The notes under the pieces are model-generated. The model was not told the DNA's origin. It saw only the letters and a program-made list of their open reading frames with translations, and searched no databases. A program made the position numbers and the translations under genes. Positions 1 through 8,184 of a DNA stretch of 64,000 nucleotides are shown here, piece by piece. Position 1 is the stretch's first letter. The number at the start of each line of letters is the position of its first letter. Source of the DNA: Streptomyces ficellus (GTDB lineage: Bacteria > Actinomycetota > Actinomycetes > Streptomycetales > Streptomycetaceae); contig NZ_JAUEPL010000034.1 of NCBI RefSeq assembly GCF_030406405.1, positions 1-64,000 of the forward strand. The letters run 5' to 3'.

Positions 1-78
1 CCGAACCCGGAAGCTAAGCCTTTCAGCGCCGATGGTACTGCAGGGGGGACCCTGTGGGAGAGTAGGACACCGCCGAAC
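1..78 (+). rRNA. rrf: 5S ribosomal RNA, 3' part
   Basis: The first 78 bases match the 3' two thirds of an actinobacterial 5S rRNA. They include the CCGAACCCGGAAGCTAAGCC loop region, the helix around GGGGGACCCTGTGGGAGAGTAGG, and the closing GCCGAAC-type end. The 5' part lies outside the window. It is followed directly by a strong hairpin, so this is the end of an rRNA operon. Confidence 0.95.
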
Positions 79-90
79 AATTATTGTGGG

Positions 91-120
91 AAAGCCCCGC
101 ACCTTCTGGTGCGGGGCTTT
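91..120 (+). terminator. rRNA operon terminator
   Basis: There is a perfect 13-bp inverted repeat (AAAGCCCCGCACC, loop TTCT, then its complement) 12 bases after the 5S end. The A-rich upstream and T-rich downstream arms fit an intrinsic terminator. Confidence 0.9.
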
Positions 121-220
121 CCTGCGTCCAGGTGCCTTTGCCACCCCTGTGCGCCGGCCCGGCGGGGCTGACGGTAAAGTCATGGGGCATCGTTGGCACG
201 TTTCCACAGGAGGCCCCCGG

Positions 221-829
221 GTGGAGGTTCAGGAGACCCGCGTACAGACGGACCGGGTCCTCACCATCCCCAACGTCCTCAGCATGGCTCGCCTGCTGGG
301 TGTGCCGCTCTTCCTGTGGCTGATTCTTCGCCCCGAGTTCGGTGGGCCGAAGAGCGACGGCTGGGCATTGCTCGTGCTCATGCTCAGCGGTGTCAGCGAC
401 TACCTCGACGGCAAGCTGGCTCGACGCTGGAACCAGATCAGCCGCCTGGGGCGGCTCCTGGACCCTGCGGCGGACCGGCTCTACATCCTTTCGACTCTTG
501 TCGGTCTGACGTGGCGTGAGATCCTGCCACTGTGGCTGACCGCGGCCCTTTTGGCGCGGGAGTTGATGCTGCTGGTGATGGTGGGCATCCTTCGCCGGCA
601 TGGCTATCCACCGCCACAGGTGAACTTCCTCGGCAAGGCCGCCACGTTCAACTTGATGTACGCCTTCCCCCTCCTCCTGCTCAGTGACGGCACTGGATGG
701 CTTTCGTCACTCGCTGAAGTTTTCGGGTGGGCGTTCGCCGGATGGGGTACAACTCTCTATTGGTGGGCAGGGATCCTGTATGTGGTCCAGGTCCGCCGAC
801 TTGTCAAGGCGGACACCCCAGCCGATTGA
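221..829 (+). CDS. CDP-alcohol phosphatidyltransferase family protein (cardiolipin/PGP synthase-like)
   Basis: This is a membrane enzyme of about 202 aa that transfers a phosphatidyl group from CDP-diacylglycerol to an alcohol. The full family signature is visible: D60, D63-G-x2-A-R68, G77, D81 and D85, followed by hydrophobic segments. I chose GTG 221 because ACAGGAGG lies 7-8 bases upstream. An open frame continues further 5' but lacks such a site and runs into the 5S gene. From recall, the Streptomyces gene in this position (SCO1389) is the eukaryote-type cardiolipin synthase, so cardiolipin synthesis is the favoured role. A PgsA-type phosphatidylglycerophosphate synthase cannot be excluded from sequence alone. 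Confidence 0.88.
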   Translation: MEVQETRVQTDRVLTIPNVLSMARLLGVPLFLWLILRPEFGGPKSDGWALLVLMLSGVSDYLDGKLARRWNQISRLGRLLDPAADRLYILSTLVGLTWREILPLWLTAALLARELMLLVMVGILRRHGYPPPQVNFLGKAATFNLMYAFPLLLLSDGTGWLSSLAEVFGWAFAGWGTTLYWWAGILYVVQVRRLVKADTPAD

Positions 830-922
830 GCCCGTCTGTCTGATGCCGTGCAGTGCTTGCGTAAGAGCACGGACGGGCGAAGTCGGCTTGACCGTCATCT
901 TCGCAAGGAGGACGCTTCCGAC

Positions 923-3418
923 ATGAAGGCCGTCGTTATGGCCGGTGGCGAAGGAACTCGACTTCGCCCCATGACCTCAAGCATGCCCAAGCCGCTCCTG
1001 CCGGTCGCCAACCGGCCGATCATGGAGCATGTGCTGCGGCTGCTCAAGCGGCACGGGCTCAATGAGACCGTCGTGACCGTGCAGTTTCTCGCCTCGCTGG
1101 TAAAGAATTACTTCGGCGACGGCGAAGAGCTCGGCATGGAACTGACCTATGCCAACGAGGAGAAGCCACTCGGCACTGCGGGAAGTGTCAAGAACGCTGA
1201 GGAAGCGCTGAAGGACGACGCCTTCCTCGTTATCTCCGGCGATGCGCTCACCGATTTCGATCTGACTGACCTCATCGCATTTCACAAGGAAAAGGGCGCG
1301 CTGGTCACCGTATGCCTGACCCGGGTCCCCAATCCCCTTGAATTCGGTATCACCATCGTGGACGAGGAAGGAAAGGTGGAGCGCTTCCTGGAGAAGCCCA
1401 CCTGGGGGCAGGTCTTCTCCGACACGGTGAACACGGGCATCTATGTGATGGAGCCCGAGGTCTTCGATTACGTAGAAGCGGACGTTCCGGTCGACTGGTC
1501 CGGGGATGTCTTCCCGCAGCTCATGAAGGAAGGCAAGCCGATTTACGGCTATGTCGCCGAGGGCTACTGGGAGGACGTCGGCACCCACGAGAGCTACGTC
1601 AAGGCCCAGGCCGACGTACTCGAAGGGAAGGTCGACGTCGAGCTCGACGGCTTCGAGATCTCTCCGGGGGTGTGGGTCGCCGAAGGCGCCGAGGTCCATC
1701 CGGACGCGGTTCTCCGCGGTCCCCTGTACATCGGGGACTACGCCAAGGTCGAGGCCGGGGTGGAAATCCGCGAACACACCGTCGTCGGGTCGAACGTGGT
1801 CGTGAAGAGCGGCGCTTTCCTGCACAAGGCGGTTGTTCACGACAACGTCTACATCGGCCAGCACAGCAACCTCCGCGGCTGTGTGATCGGCAAGAACACC
1901 GACATCATGCGGGCCGCTCGTATCGAGGACGGAGCCGTCATCGGCGACGAATGCCTCGTCGGTGAGGAATCGATCGTCCAGGGCAATGTGCGGGTCTACC
2001 CGTTCAAGACGATCGAGGCCGGTGCCTTCGTCAATACCTCGGTGATCTGGGAATCGCGCGGGCAGGCGCATCTGTTCGGAGCCCGGGGCGTCTCGGGCAT
2101 CCTCAATGTGGAGATCACACCGGAGCTGGCGGTACGGCTTGCCGGTGCGTATGCCACGACCCTGAAGAAGGGCGCCACGGTCACCACGGCACGTGACCAT
2201 TCCAGGGGCGCGCGGGCCCTCAAGCGGGCGGTGATCTCCGCGCTCCAGGCCAGTGCCATCGACGTACGCGACCTGGAGAATGTGCCGCTGCCCGTCGCGC
2301 GGCAGCAGACGGCGCGGGGAAGCGCCGGCGGCATCATGATCCGGACGACGCCAGGTGTGCCCGACTCGGTGGACATCATGTTCTTCGACGAGCGCGGTGC
2401 GGATCTCTCCCAGGCCGGCCAGCGCAAGCTGGACCGGGTCTTCGCGCGCCAGGAGTACCGGCGGGCGTTCCCTGGCGAGATCGGTGACCTGAGCTTCCCG
2501 TCCAGCGTCTTCGACTCGTACACCGGCTCGCTGCTGCGGAACGTCGACACGACCGGGGTCGCCGACGCGGGGCTCAAGGTGGTCGTGGACGCGTCCAACG
2601 GCAGCGCCGGGCTCGTTCTGCCCAGCCTGCTGGGACGGCTCGGGGTGGACTCCCTGACCATCAACCCCGGCCTTGACGAGTCGCGGCCCACCGAGTCGGC
2701 CGAGTCCCGTCGTGCCGGGCTGGTACGGCTCGGAGAGATAGTGGCGTCGGCGCGGGCGGCGTTCGGCGTGCGGTTCGACACGGTCGGCGAGCGGCTGTCC
2801 CTCGTGGACGAGCGCGGCCGGATCATCGAGGACGACCGGGCGCTGCTGGTCATGCTGGACCTGGTGGCGGCCGAGCGGCGCAGCGGCCGGGTGGCGCTGC
2901 CCGTGACGACGACGAGGATCGCCGAGCAGGTCGCGGCGTACCACGGCACGCAGGTGGACTGGACGACGACGTCTCCGGACGACCTGACCCGGGTGGGCCG
3001 GGAGGAGTCGACCATCTTCGGCGGCGACGGCCGCGGTGGGTTCATCGTGCCGGAGTTCAGCAGCGTCTTCGACGGTACGGCGGCGTTCGTCCGGCTGATT
3101 GGGCTGGTGGCGCGTACACAGCTCACCCTCAGTCAGATCGACGCGCGCATTCCGCGGGCGCATGTGCTGAAGCGGGACCTGGCCACGCCATGGGCCGTCA
3201 AGGGGCTCGTGATGCGCCGGGTCGTGGAGGAGGCCGGGGACCGGCACGTGGACACCACCGACGGCGTGCGTGTCGTCGAGGCCGATGGCCGGTGGGTGAT
3301 GGTGCTGCCCGACCCGGCCGAGGCCGTCACCCATCTGTGGGCGGAAGGACCCGACGACGCGTCCGCGCAGGCGCTGCTCGACGAGTGGGCCGCCGTGGTG
3401 GACAGCGCAGGTCGCTGA
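923..3418 (+). CDS. manC: Mannose-1-phosphate guanylyltransferase fused to a PMM-like domain
   Basis: This is an 831-aa three-part protein. Residues 1-240 are a nucleotidyltransferase with the GGEGTRLRP signature and the downstream MPKPLLPV motif. About 255-370 is a left-handed beta-helix of hexapeptide repeats. About 375-831 resembles phosphomannomutase/phosphoglucomutase. The expected product is GDP-mannose for cell-wall glycans and protein O-mannosylation. ATG 923 is preceded by AAGGAGG. In the mutase-like part the phosphoserine loop is replaced by RTTPGVPDS (residue 474 on), and the DGDGDR metal loop reads RFDTVGER (617-624). I therefore expect that domain to be catalytically dead. The gene sits 93 bases after the CDP-alcohol transferase. 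Confidence 0.9.
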   Translation: MKAVVMAGGEGTRLRPMTSSMPKPLLPVANRPIMEHVLRLLKRHGLNETVVTVQFLASLVKNYFGDGEELGMELTYANEEKPLGTAGSVKNAEEALKDDAFLVISGDALTDFDLTDLIAFHKEKGALVTVCLTRVPNPLEFGITIVDEEGKVERFLEKPTWGQVFSDTVNTGIYVMEPEVFDYVEADVPVDWSGDVFPQLMKEGKPIYGYVAEGYWEDVGTHESYVKAQADVLEGKVDVELDGFEISPGVWVAEGAEVHPDAVLRGPLYIGDYAKVEAGVEIREHTVVGSNVVVKSGAFLHKAVVHDNVYIGQHSNLRGCVIGKNTDIMRAARIEDGAVIGDECLVGEESIVQGNVRVYPFKTIEAGAFVNTSVIWESRGQAHLFGARGVSGILNVEITPELAVRLAGAYATTLKKGATVTTARDHSRGARALKRAVISALQASAIDVRDLENVPLPVARQQTARGSAGGIMIRTTPGVPDSVDIMFFDERGADLSQAGQRKLDRVFARQEYRRAFPGEIGDLSFPSSVFDSYTGSLLRNVDTTGVADAGLKVVVDASNGSAGLVLPSLLGRLGVDSLTINPGLDESRPTESAESRRAGLVRLGEIVASARAAFGVRFDTVGERLSLVDERGRIIEDDRALLVMLDLVAAERRSGRVALPVTTTRIAEQVAAYHGTQVDWTTTSPDDLTRVGREESTIFGGDGRGGFIVPEFSSVFDGTAAFVRLIGLVARTQLTLSQIDARIPRAHVLKRDLATPWAVKGLVMRRVVEEAGDRHVDTTDGVRVVEADGRWVMVLPDPAEAVTHLWAEGPDDASAQALLDEWAAVVDSAGR

Positions 3419-3435
3419 CGTACAAGGCTGTACAA

Positions 3436-3477
3436 CGGTGTACCGGAAGGCGTCCTGGGGCGCCTTCCGGTACACCG
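3436..3477 (+). terminator. Bidirectional-looking hairpin after manC
   Basis: A perfect 17-bp inverted repeat (3436-3452 with 3461-3477, 8-base loop) lies between manC and the DUF881 gene. There is no T-run, as is usual for actinomycete terminators. Confidence 0.75.
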
Positions 3478-3515
3478 GTGGGGCCATTCGGCGGTAGTCA
3501 GTCCGACGTGCGACG

Positions 3516-4454
3516 ATGAGCGGCATGTCGCAGCAGCCCCCCGTTCGGAGCACCGGCTCCCCGCCTCCGCGTCCCGACGCGTCCATGTCGCTGCTGACCA
3601 ATGTGATGGACCACGCGCTGGACGACGGGTACGCGGAGGCCTCGGCCCGCAGGGACGCCCAGGGCGGCGGCCTGCCCCGTACGCTGCGGACGAAGCTCGG
3701 GCTGGCGGCCGGGCTCGTACTGGCCGCGGCGATCGTCACGCTCGGTGCCGCGCAGGCGCAGATCTCGGCACCGGTGGTGGCGAAGGAGCGCGAGGAGCTC
3801 ATCGACCGCATCCAGTCGGAGACCTCGACCGTGGACGGCCTGGAGAAACAGATCGAGGCGCTGCGTACCGAGGTGGGGGAGCGGCAGCGCGAGGCGCTGC
3901 AGGAGCACGGCGGTGACCAGGGACAGCTCGTGGCGCTGCTGTCCGGGGCGACGGCCGTGCAGGGGCCCGGGGTGAAGCTGGTCGTCGATGACGCCAAGGG
4001 CAGCGACGAGGACGGCGGCGGGCCGCGCGAGAGCAGTGGCTTCGCCGATACGGGCCGGGTCCGGGACCGTGACATGCAGCGGGTCGTCAACGGGCTCTGG
4101 CAGTCGGGCGCCGAGGCGATCGCCATCAACGGGCAGCGCCTGACCGCCCTGTCCGCGATCCGCGCGGCGGGCGACGCCATACTGGTCGACAACAAGCCGC
4201 TGGTGCCGCCGTACACGGTGCTGGCGGTGGGGGACGGAAAGAAGCTGAGTACGACGTTTCAGGACAGCGCCGACGGCCACTACCTGCACGCGCTGCGGGA
4301 GAACTTCGGCATCCGCACCAGTATTTCGCGCCAGGACGAGGTGCGTCTGCCGGCCGCGCCGAGCCTGATCGTACGTACAGCACAGCCGGGCATCACCGGA
4401 GCCGGAGAGGGTGACGGGCAGGGCACGGCCGAAACAGGGAAGGGCACATCTTGA
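3516..4454 (+). CDS. DUF881 family membrane-anchored protein
   Basis: This 312-aa protein has a cytoplasmic N-terminus of about 60 aa, one transmembrane helix (about 61-81), a coiled-coil segment (EKQIEALRTEVGERQREAL), and the extracytoplasmic DUF881 fold with the paired GPGVKLVVDDAKG and GAEAIAINGQRL motifs. DUF881 proteins flank a small basic membrane protein in many Gram-positives near cell-division or envelope genes; their biochemical role is unknown. The start could be ATG 3516 or ATG 3525. The stop overlaps the TTG start of the next gene, so the three genes form one operon. Confidence 0.88.
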   Translation: MSGMSQQPPVRSTGSPPPRPDASMSLLTNVMDHALDDGYAEASARRDAQGGGLPRTLRTKLGLAAGLVLAAAIVTLGAAQAQISAPVVAKEREELIDRIQSETSTVDGLEKQIEALRTEVGERQREALQEHGGDQGQLVALLSGATAVQGPGVKLVVDDAKGSDEDGGGPRESSGFADTGRVRDRDMQRVVNGLWQSGAEAIAINGQRLTALSAIRAAGDAILVDNKPLVPPYTVLAVGDGKKLSTTFQDSADGHYLHALRENFGIRTSISRQDEVRLPAAPSLIVRTAQPGITGAGEGDGQGTAETGKGTS

Positions 4455-4783
4455 TCGCCGTACTGGGCCTCGTCGTGGGAGTCGTGGTCGGACTGTTCAT
4501 CCGGCCCGAGGTGCCGGCCGTGGTGGAGCCGTACCTGCCCATCGCCGTCGTCGCCGCCCTGGACGCGGTCTTCGGCGGCCTGCGGGCCATGCTCGACGGG
4601 ATCTTCGTGGACAAGGTCTTCGTCGTCTCGTTCCTGTCGAACGTCGTCGTGGCCGCGCTGATCGTGTTCCTGGGCGACAAGCTGGGCGTCGGCGCGCAAC
4701 TGTCCACCGGCGTGGTGGTCGTGCTCGGCATCCGGATCTTCTCCAACGCCGCCGCCATCCGGCGGCACGTGTTCCGGGCGTGA
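4451..4783 (+). CDS. sbp: Small basic protein (Sbp, DUF1290), integral membrane
   Basis: This 110-aa, almost wholly hydrophobic protein has about four membrane segments and a basic end (IRRHVFRA). It matches the DUF1290/small basic protein family by its FIRPEVPAVVEPYLPIAVVA and GGLRAMLDGIFVDKVFVVSF segments. It starts with TTG 4451, overlapping the upstream stop (TTGA), which implies translational coupling. It lies between two DUF881 genes, the standard arrangement of this conserved, functionally unassigned trio. Confidence 0.88.
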   Translation: MIAVLGLVVGVVVGLFIRPEVPAVVEPYLPIAVVAALDAVFGGLRAMLDGIFVDKVFVVSFLSNVVVAALIVFLGDKLGVGAQLSTGVVVVLGIRIFSNAAAIRRHVFRA

Positions 4784-4788
4784 GGCCG

Positions 4789-5553
4789 ATGAGCAACGAC
4801 GAGACCCCGAACCAGAAGCCGGCGCAGGAGTCGCAGAGCGGCCGTCAGCGGCTGCTCGCGGGCCTGTGGCCGCCGCGCGTCACCCGCGCGCAACTCATCG
4901 TGGCCCTGCTGCTGTTCGGCCTGGGGCTGGGCCTGGCCATCCAGGTGCGCTCGACCAGCGACACCGGCGCGCTGCGCGGGGCGCGGCAGGAGGACCTGGT
5001 GCGGATCCTCGACGAGCTGGACGACCGCACGCAGCGCCTGGAGGACGAGAAGGCGCGCCTGGAGGACCAGCGTACGGAGCTGGAGAACAGTTCCGACCAG
5101 GCGGAAGAGGCGCGTAAGCAGACGCTGGAAAAGGAACGCCAGCTGGGCATCCTGGCCGGTACGGTGGCTGCCCGGGGGCCCGGGATCACGCTGACCATCG
5201 ATGACGGAGCCGGGGCCGTCGAGTCGGACATGCTGCTCGACGCGATCCAGGAGCTGCGGGCGGCCGGTGCCGAGGCGATCCAGGTCAATGGGATCCGGGT
5301 CGTCGCGGACACGTACTTCTCGGGTGAGGCGGGGGCCATAGAGGTGGACGGCCGGCGGATCAAGGCTCCGTACCGCTTCGAGGTCATCGGCAAACCGCAG
5401 GACCTCGAACCGGCGCTGAACATCCCGGGAGGCGTCGTGCAGACCCTGGAGAAGGAGCAGGCCACCGCCACGGTGACCCGGTCGGAGAAGATCGTCGTGG
5501 ACGCCTTGCGACCGGCGGAGCGGCCTGACTACGCTCGGTCGTCATCGCAGTGA
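4789..5553 (+). CDS. DUF881 family protein, second copy
   Basis: This 254-aa protein has one transmembrane helix (about residues 32-50), a charged coiled coil (LDDRTQRLEDEKARLEDQ and following), and a DUF881 domain with GPGITLTIDDGAG and GAEAIQVNGIRVV. ATG 4789 lies 5 bases after the Sbp stop. It is a paralogue of the DUF881 gene at 3516. The two may form a hetero-oligomer through their coiled coils, with Sbp in the membrane; that is inference. Confidence 0.88.
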   Translation: MSNDETPNQKPAQESQSGRQRLLAGLWPPRVTRAQLIVALLLFGLGLGLAIQVRSTSDTGALRGARQEDLVRILDELDDRTQRLEDEKARLEDQRTELENSSDQAEEARKQTLEKERQLGILAGTVAARGPGITLTIDDGAGAVESDMLLDAIQELRAAGAEAIQVNGIRVVADTYFSGEAGAIEVDGRRIKAPYRFEVIGKPQDLEPALNIPGGVVQTLEKEQATATVTRSEKIVVDALRPAERPDYARSSSQ

Positions 5554-5791
5554 GGCGGGGGTGCATGGGGGTCGCACGGCAGGGTCCGGTCCAGTCGGTC
5601 AGGTCGGCACGACCGATCCGGCGGGAGCTGGGGCACAAGGTTGCGGGGGGTCGGCGCACCACCGGCTTGGTGCGTGGTGGAAACTGTCCGGAGGGTACGG
5701 ACGTTGTGAGAATGTCCGGGTCGGCAGGTGTGTTCATTCAGGGTTCGTCCTGCCCCACGGGCGGGTCTGTTTCGTTCAAGGGGAATCGCCC

Positions 5792-6625
5792 GTGAAGTTG
5801 TTTGCGAAGTTGTTCGGCAAGAGCGCACGCGAGGACGGCAGCGGCACTGCCAAGCATCGCGCGCCGCGTCATGGCCAGAATGAGGAGCAGAGCGGCGAGC
5901 GCCCGCTCTTCCGTGACGAGGTAGCGGGTCCGGGCGGTGACATTCCGGGGGGCCAGGGCGCGTCTGTTGACCCTGCCGGTCCCGGCCGCATAGGTTTCGG
6001 AGATCCGTCAACCTCGAGTACGGGTGGAGGGTTTGCGCCCGACCCGTACGCGACCAGCGCCCACGCGGGCCAGCCGCGGCAGGAGGATTCGTCCATGCCG
6101 GTTTGTACCAGGTGCGGGCACCGCAACGCCGAGGCGAGCCGGTTCTGCTCCAACTGCGGCGCGCCGTTGCGAGGCGGAGTCCCCGCGGAGCGCGCGTCCG
6201 AGACGACGTCGACGATCTCGATCTCCGGTCTGGAGGCGTACGACTCCGAGGTCACCGGCCAGACCCAGCTGCCGTCGCTCTCGCCCGAGGCGCAGGCCGC
6301 CGTCGAGGCGCTGCCGCTCGGTTCGGCGCTCCTGGTGGTGCGGCGCGGTCCGAATTCGGGCAGCCGCTTCCTCCTGGACAGCGACCTGACCACGGCGGGC
6401 CGGCATCCCCAGAGCGACATCTTCCTGGACGACGTGACCGTGTCACGGCGTCACGCGGAGTTCCACAGGTCGCCGGACGGGACCTTCACCGTCTCGGACG
6501 TCGGCAGCCTCAACGGCACCTACGTCAACCGCGAGCGGATCGACTCGGTTCCGCTGTCCAACGGCGACGAGGTGCAGATCGGTAAGTACCGGCTGGTCTT
6601 CTACGGGAGCCAGCGAGGCGTGTGA
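5792..6625 (+). CDS. FHA-domain protein with zinc ribbon (GarA-like)
   Basis: This protein of about 277 aa has a disordered N-terminus, a zinc ribbon with two CxxC pairs (CTRCGHRNAEASRFCSNCG), an ETTST segment like the phosphorylation site of GarA/OdhI, and a C-terminal FHA domain with GRHPQSDIFLDD, VSRRHAEF and SLNGTYVN. GarA-type proteins are switched by Ser/Thr kinases and control 2-oxoglutarate and glutamate enzymes. GTG 5792 follows CAAGGGGA. The 238-base gap upstream probably holds its promoter, and the next gene overlaps its stop. The zinc ribbon is an addition to the mycobacterial GarA layout. Confidence 0.88.
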   Translation: MKLFAKLFGKSAREDGSGTAKHRAPRHGQNEEQSGERPLFRDEVAGPGGDIPGGQGASVDPAGPGRIGFGDPSTSSTGGGFAPDPYATSAHAGQPRQEDSSMPVCTRCGHRNAEASRFCSNCGAPLRGGVPAERASETTSTISISGLEAYDSEVTGQTQLPSLSPEAQAAVEALPLGSALLVVRRGPNSGSRFLLDSDLTTAGRHPQSDIFLDDVTVSRRHAEFHRSPDGTFTVSDVGSLNGTYVNRERIDSVPLSNGDEVQIGKYRLVFYGSQRGV

Positions 6626-6642
6626 CCCGGCAGGGAAGGCCC

Positions 6643-7392
6643 ATGCTGCGAACCACGACGGGCGGTGCCGGCCACGGCACCGCCGACGCGGCGGATCAGC
6701 TGGTGAGCATCGGTACGGTGCTCCACCAGCTGCGTGAAGAGTTTCCCGAAGTCACGATCTCCAAGATCAGGTTCCTGGAGTCTGAGGGGCTCGTCGAGCC
6801 GCAGCGGACGGCTTCCGGATACCGGAAGTTCAGCCCGCGCGACGTGGAGCGGCTGGCGCGGATCCTGCGGATGCAGCGGGACCACTACCTGCCGCTGAAG
6901 GTGATCCGGGAGCACCTGGACGCGGTGGAGCGCGGCGAGCAGGTGCGGCTTCCGTCCGCCCCCGGGCCGCAGCGTGAATCGCTGGACGGCAACCCGTGGG
7001 AGGCCGGCGAGGACCGCCCGACCGCCGCCCGGGTGGGCCGGGCGGAGCTCCTGGCGGCCGCCGGTGCCGGCGAGGAGGAGCTCGCCGCGTGGGAGTCGTA
7101 CGGGCTGATCACACCGGCTTCGGACGGCGGCTACGACGCCGAAGCGGTGACCGTGGCGAAACTCGTCGCGGAGCTGGGCAGATTCGGTCTGGAACCGAGG
7201 CATCTGCGGGCGGTGAAAGCCGCCGCCGACCGGGAGGCGGGACTGGTCGAACAGGTGGTGGCGCCGCTGCGCAGGCACCGTAATCCGCAGACCAGGGCAC
7301 ATGCCGAGGCGACCGCGAAAGAGCTGGCGGCACTGTCCGTACGGCTGCACGCGGCGCTGGTGCAGACGGCCCTCGGCATCCGCTTGTACTGA
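6643..7392 (+). CDS. ftsR: MerR-family regulator, FtsR-like
   Basis: This protein of about 249 aa has an N-terminal winged helix-turn-helix typical of MerR (TISKIRFLESEGLVEPQRTA, SGYRKFSPRDVERL) and a long C-terminal helical region. The FHA-then-MerR pair matches the garA-ftsR arrangement of Corynebacterium, where FtsR activates ftsZ. The same job here is inferred from that order. ATG 6643 has AGGGAAGG just upstream, but GTG 6622, overlapping the FHA stop as GTGA, would also give a coupled start seven codons longer. Confidence 0.85.
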   Translation: MLRTTTGGAGHGTADAADQLVSIGTVLHQLREEFPEVTISKIRFLESEGLVEPQRTASGYRKFSPRDVERLARILRMQRDHYLPLKVIREHLDAVERGEQVRLPSAPGPQRESLDGNPWEAGEDRPTAARVGRAELLAAAGAGEEELAAWESYGLITPASDGGYDAEAVTVAKLVAELGRFGLEPRHLRAVKAAADREAGLVEQVVAPLRRHRNPQTRAHAEATAKELAALSVRLHAALVQTALGIRLY

Positions 7393-7445
7393 TCTTGGCA
7401 GGGCCCGACTATCCAAACCGGTCCGGCACGTCCTAGGGTTGCAAT

Positions 7446-7919
7446 GTGAACGAGCTCGATGTTGTCGGTGTCCGGGTGGAAATGCCGTCCAACCAGCCGA
7501 TCGTGCTCCTGCGTGAAGTGGGAGGCGACCGGTACCTCCCGATCTGGATCGGTCCGGGGGAGGCAACGGCGATCGCCTTCGCCCAGCAGGGCATGGCCCC
7601 TGCCCGGCCGCTCACTCATGACCTCTTCAAGGACGTGCTCGAGGCCGTGGGCCAGGAGCTGACCGAGGTCCGCATCACGGACCTGCGCGAAGGGGTCTTC
7701 TACGCGGAGCTGGTCTTCGCCAGCGGGGTCGAGGTGAGTGCCAGGCCCTCCGACGCCATAGCGCTGGCCTTGCGTACCGGGACCCCGATCTTCGGAAGCG
7801 ATGGGGTGCTCGACGACGCCGGAATCGCCATCCCCGACGAGCAGGAGGACGAGGTGGAGAAGTTCCGCGAGTTCCTCGACCAGATCTCTCCCGAGGACTT
7901 CGGGTCCAGCAGCCAGTGA
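7446..7919 (+). CDS. Bifunctional nuclease family protein (DUF151)
   Basis: This 157-aa protein belongs to the BFN/DUF151 family, with the opening NELDVVGVRVEMPSNQP, the central RPLTHDLFKDVLEAVGQELT and the SARPSDAIALALRTGTPIF motif. Plant and mycobacterial relatives have RNase/DNase activity. GTG 7446 follows the MerR gene by 53 bases. The FHA, MerR, BFN and second MerR order is conserved in actinomycetes and suggests co-regulation. The cellular target is not evident. Confidence 0.88.
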   Translation: MNELDVVGVRVEMPSNQPIVLLREVGGDRYLPIWIGPGEATAIAFAQQGMAPARPLTHDLFKDVLEAVGQELTEVRITDLREGVFYAELVFASGVEVSARPSDAIALALRTGTPIFGSDGVLDDAGIAIPDEQEDEVEKFREFLDQISPEDFGSSSQ

Positions 7920-8086
7920 CTCCGTACTCCGTCCCGGAGCGTCTGACGCGATGTCTGACGGGGGTGCCTGACGGAGGGTGCGTGACGGAGTGTCCGACCG
8001 GCGGTGCGGCGACCTGGGAGCCTGAGGGCTTTCCGCCCATTCAGCCATGCTTTCCCGGAATCGGGATACGGGAAACCACTCTCAGG

Positions 8087-8112
8087 GTGATTATCACTCG
8101 GCGTGCCGAGTG
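8087..8112. promoter_or_regulatory. Overlapping palindromes upstream of second MerR gene
   Basis: GTGATTATCAC (8087-8097) overlaps the perfect inverted repeat CACTCGGC-GT-GCCGAGTG (8095-8112). They lie just upstream of a promoter-like sequence and are candidate operators for this or a neighbouring regulator. Confidence 0.45.
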
Positions 8113-8121
8113 TGGCGATCG

Positions 8122-8150
8122 TTGACGCACCCCGGGCGACTGCCTACCGT
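8122..8150 (+). promoter_or_regulatory. Putative housekeeping-type promoter
   Basis: TTGACG (8122-8127), a 17-base spacer and TACCGT (8145-8150) fit a principal sigma factor promoter, 35 bases before the MerR start. Confidence 0.5.
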
Positions 8151-8184
8151 CGAGATGGCAGGTCAAGGACGGAGGGTCGGCGTG

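Noticed and set aside
977..4216. Long open frame on the minus strand across manC (over 1000 codons)
   Set aside because: It is antisense to a well-supported gene, crosses the terminator hairpin, and shows no family pattern. It is a by-product of high third-position GC.
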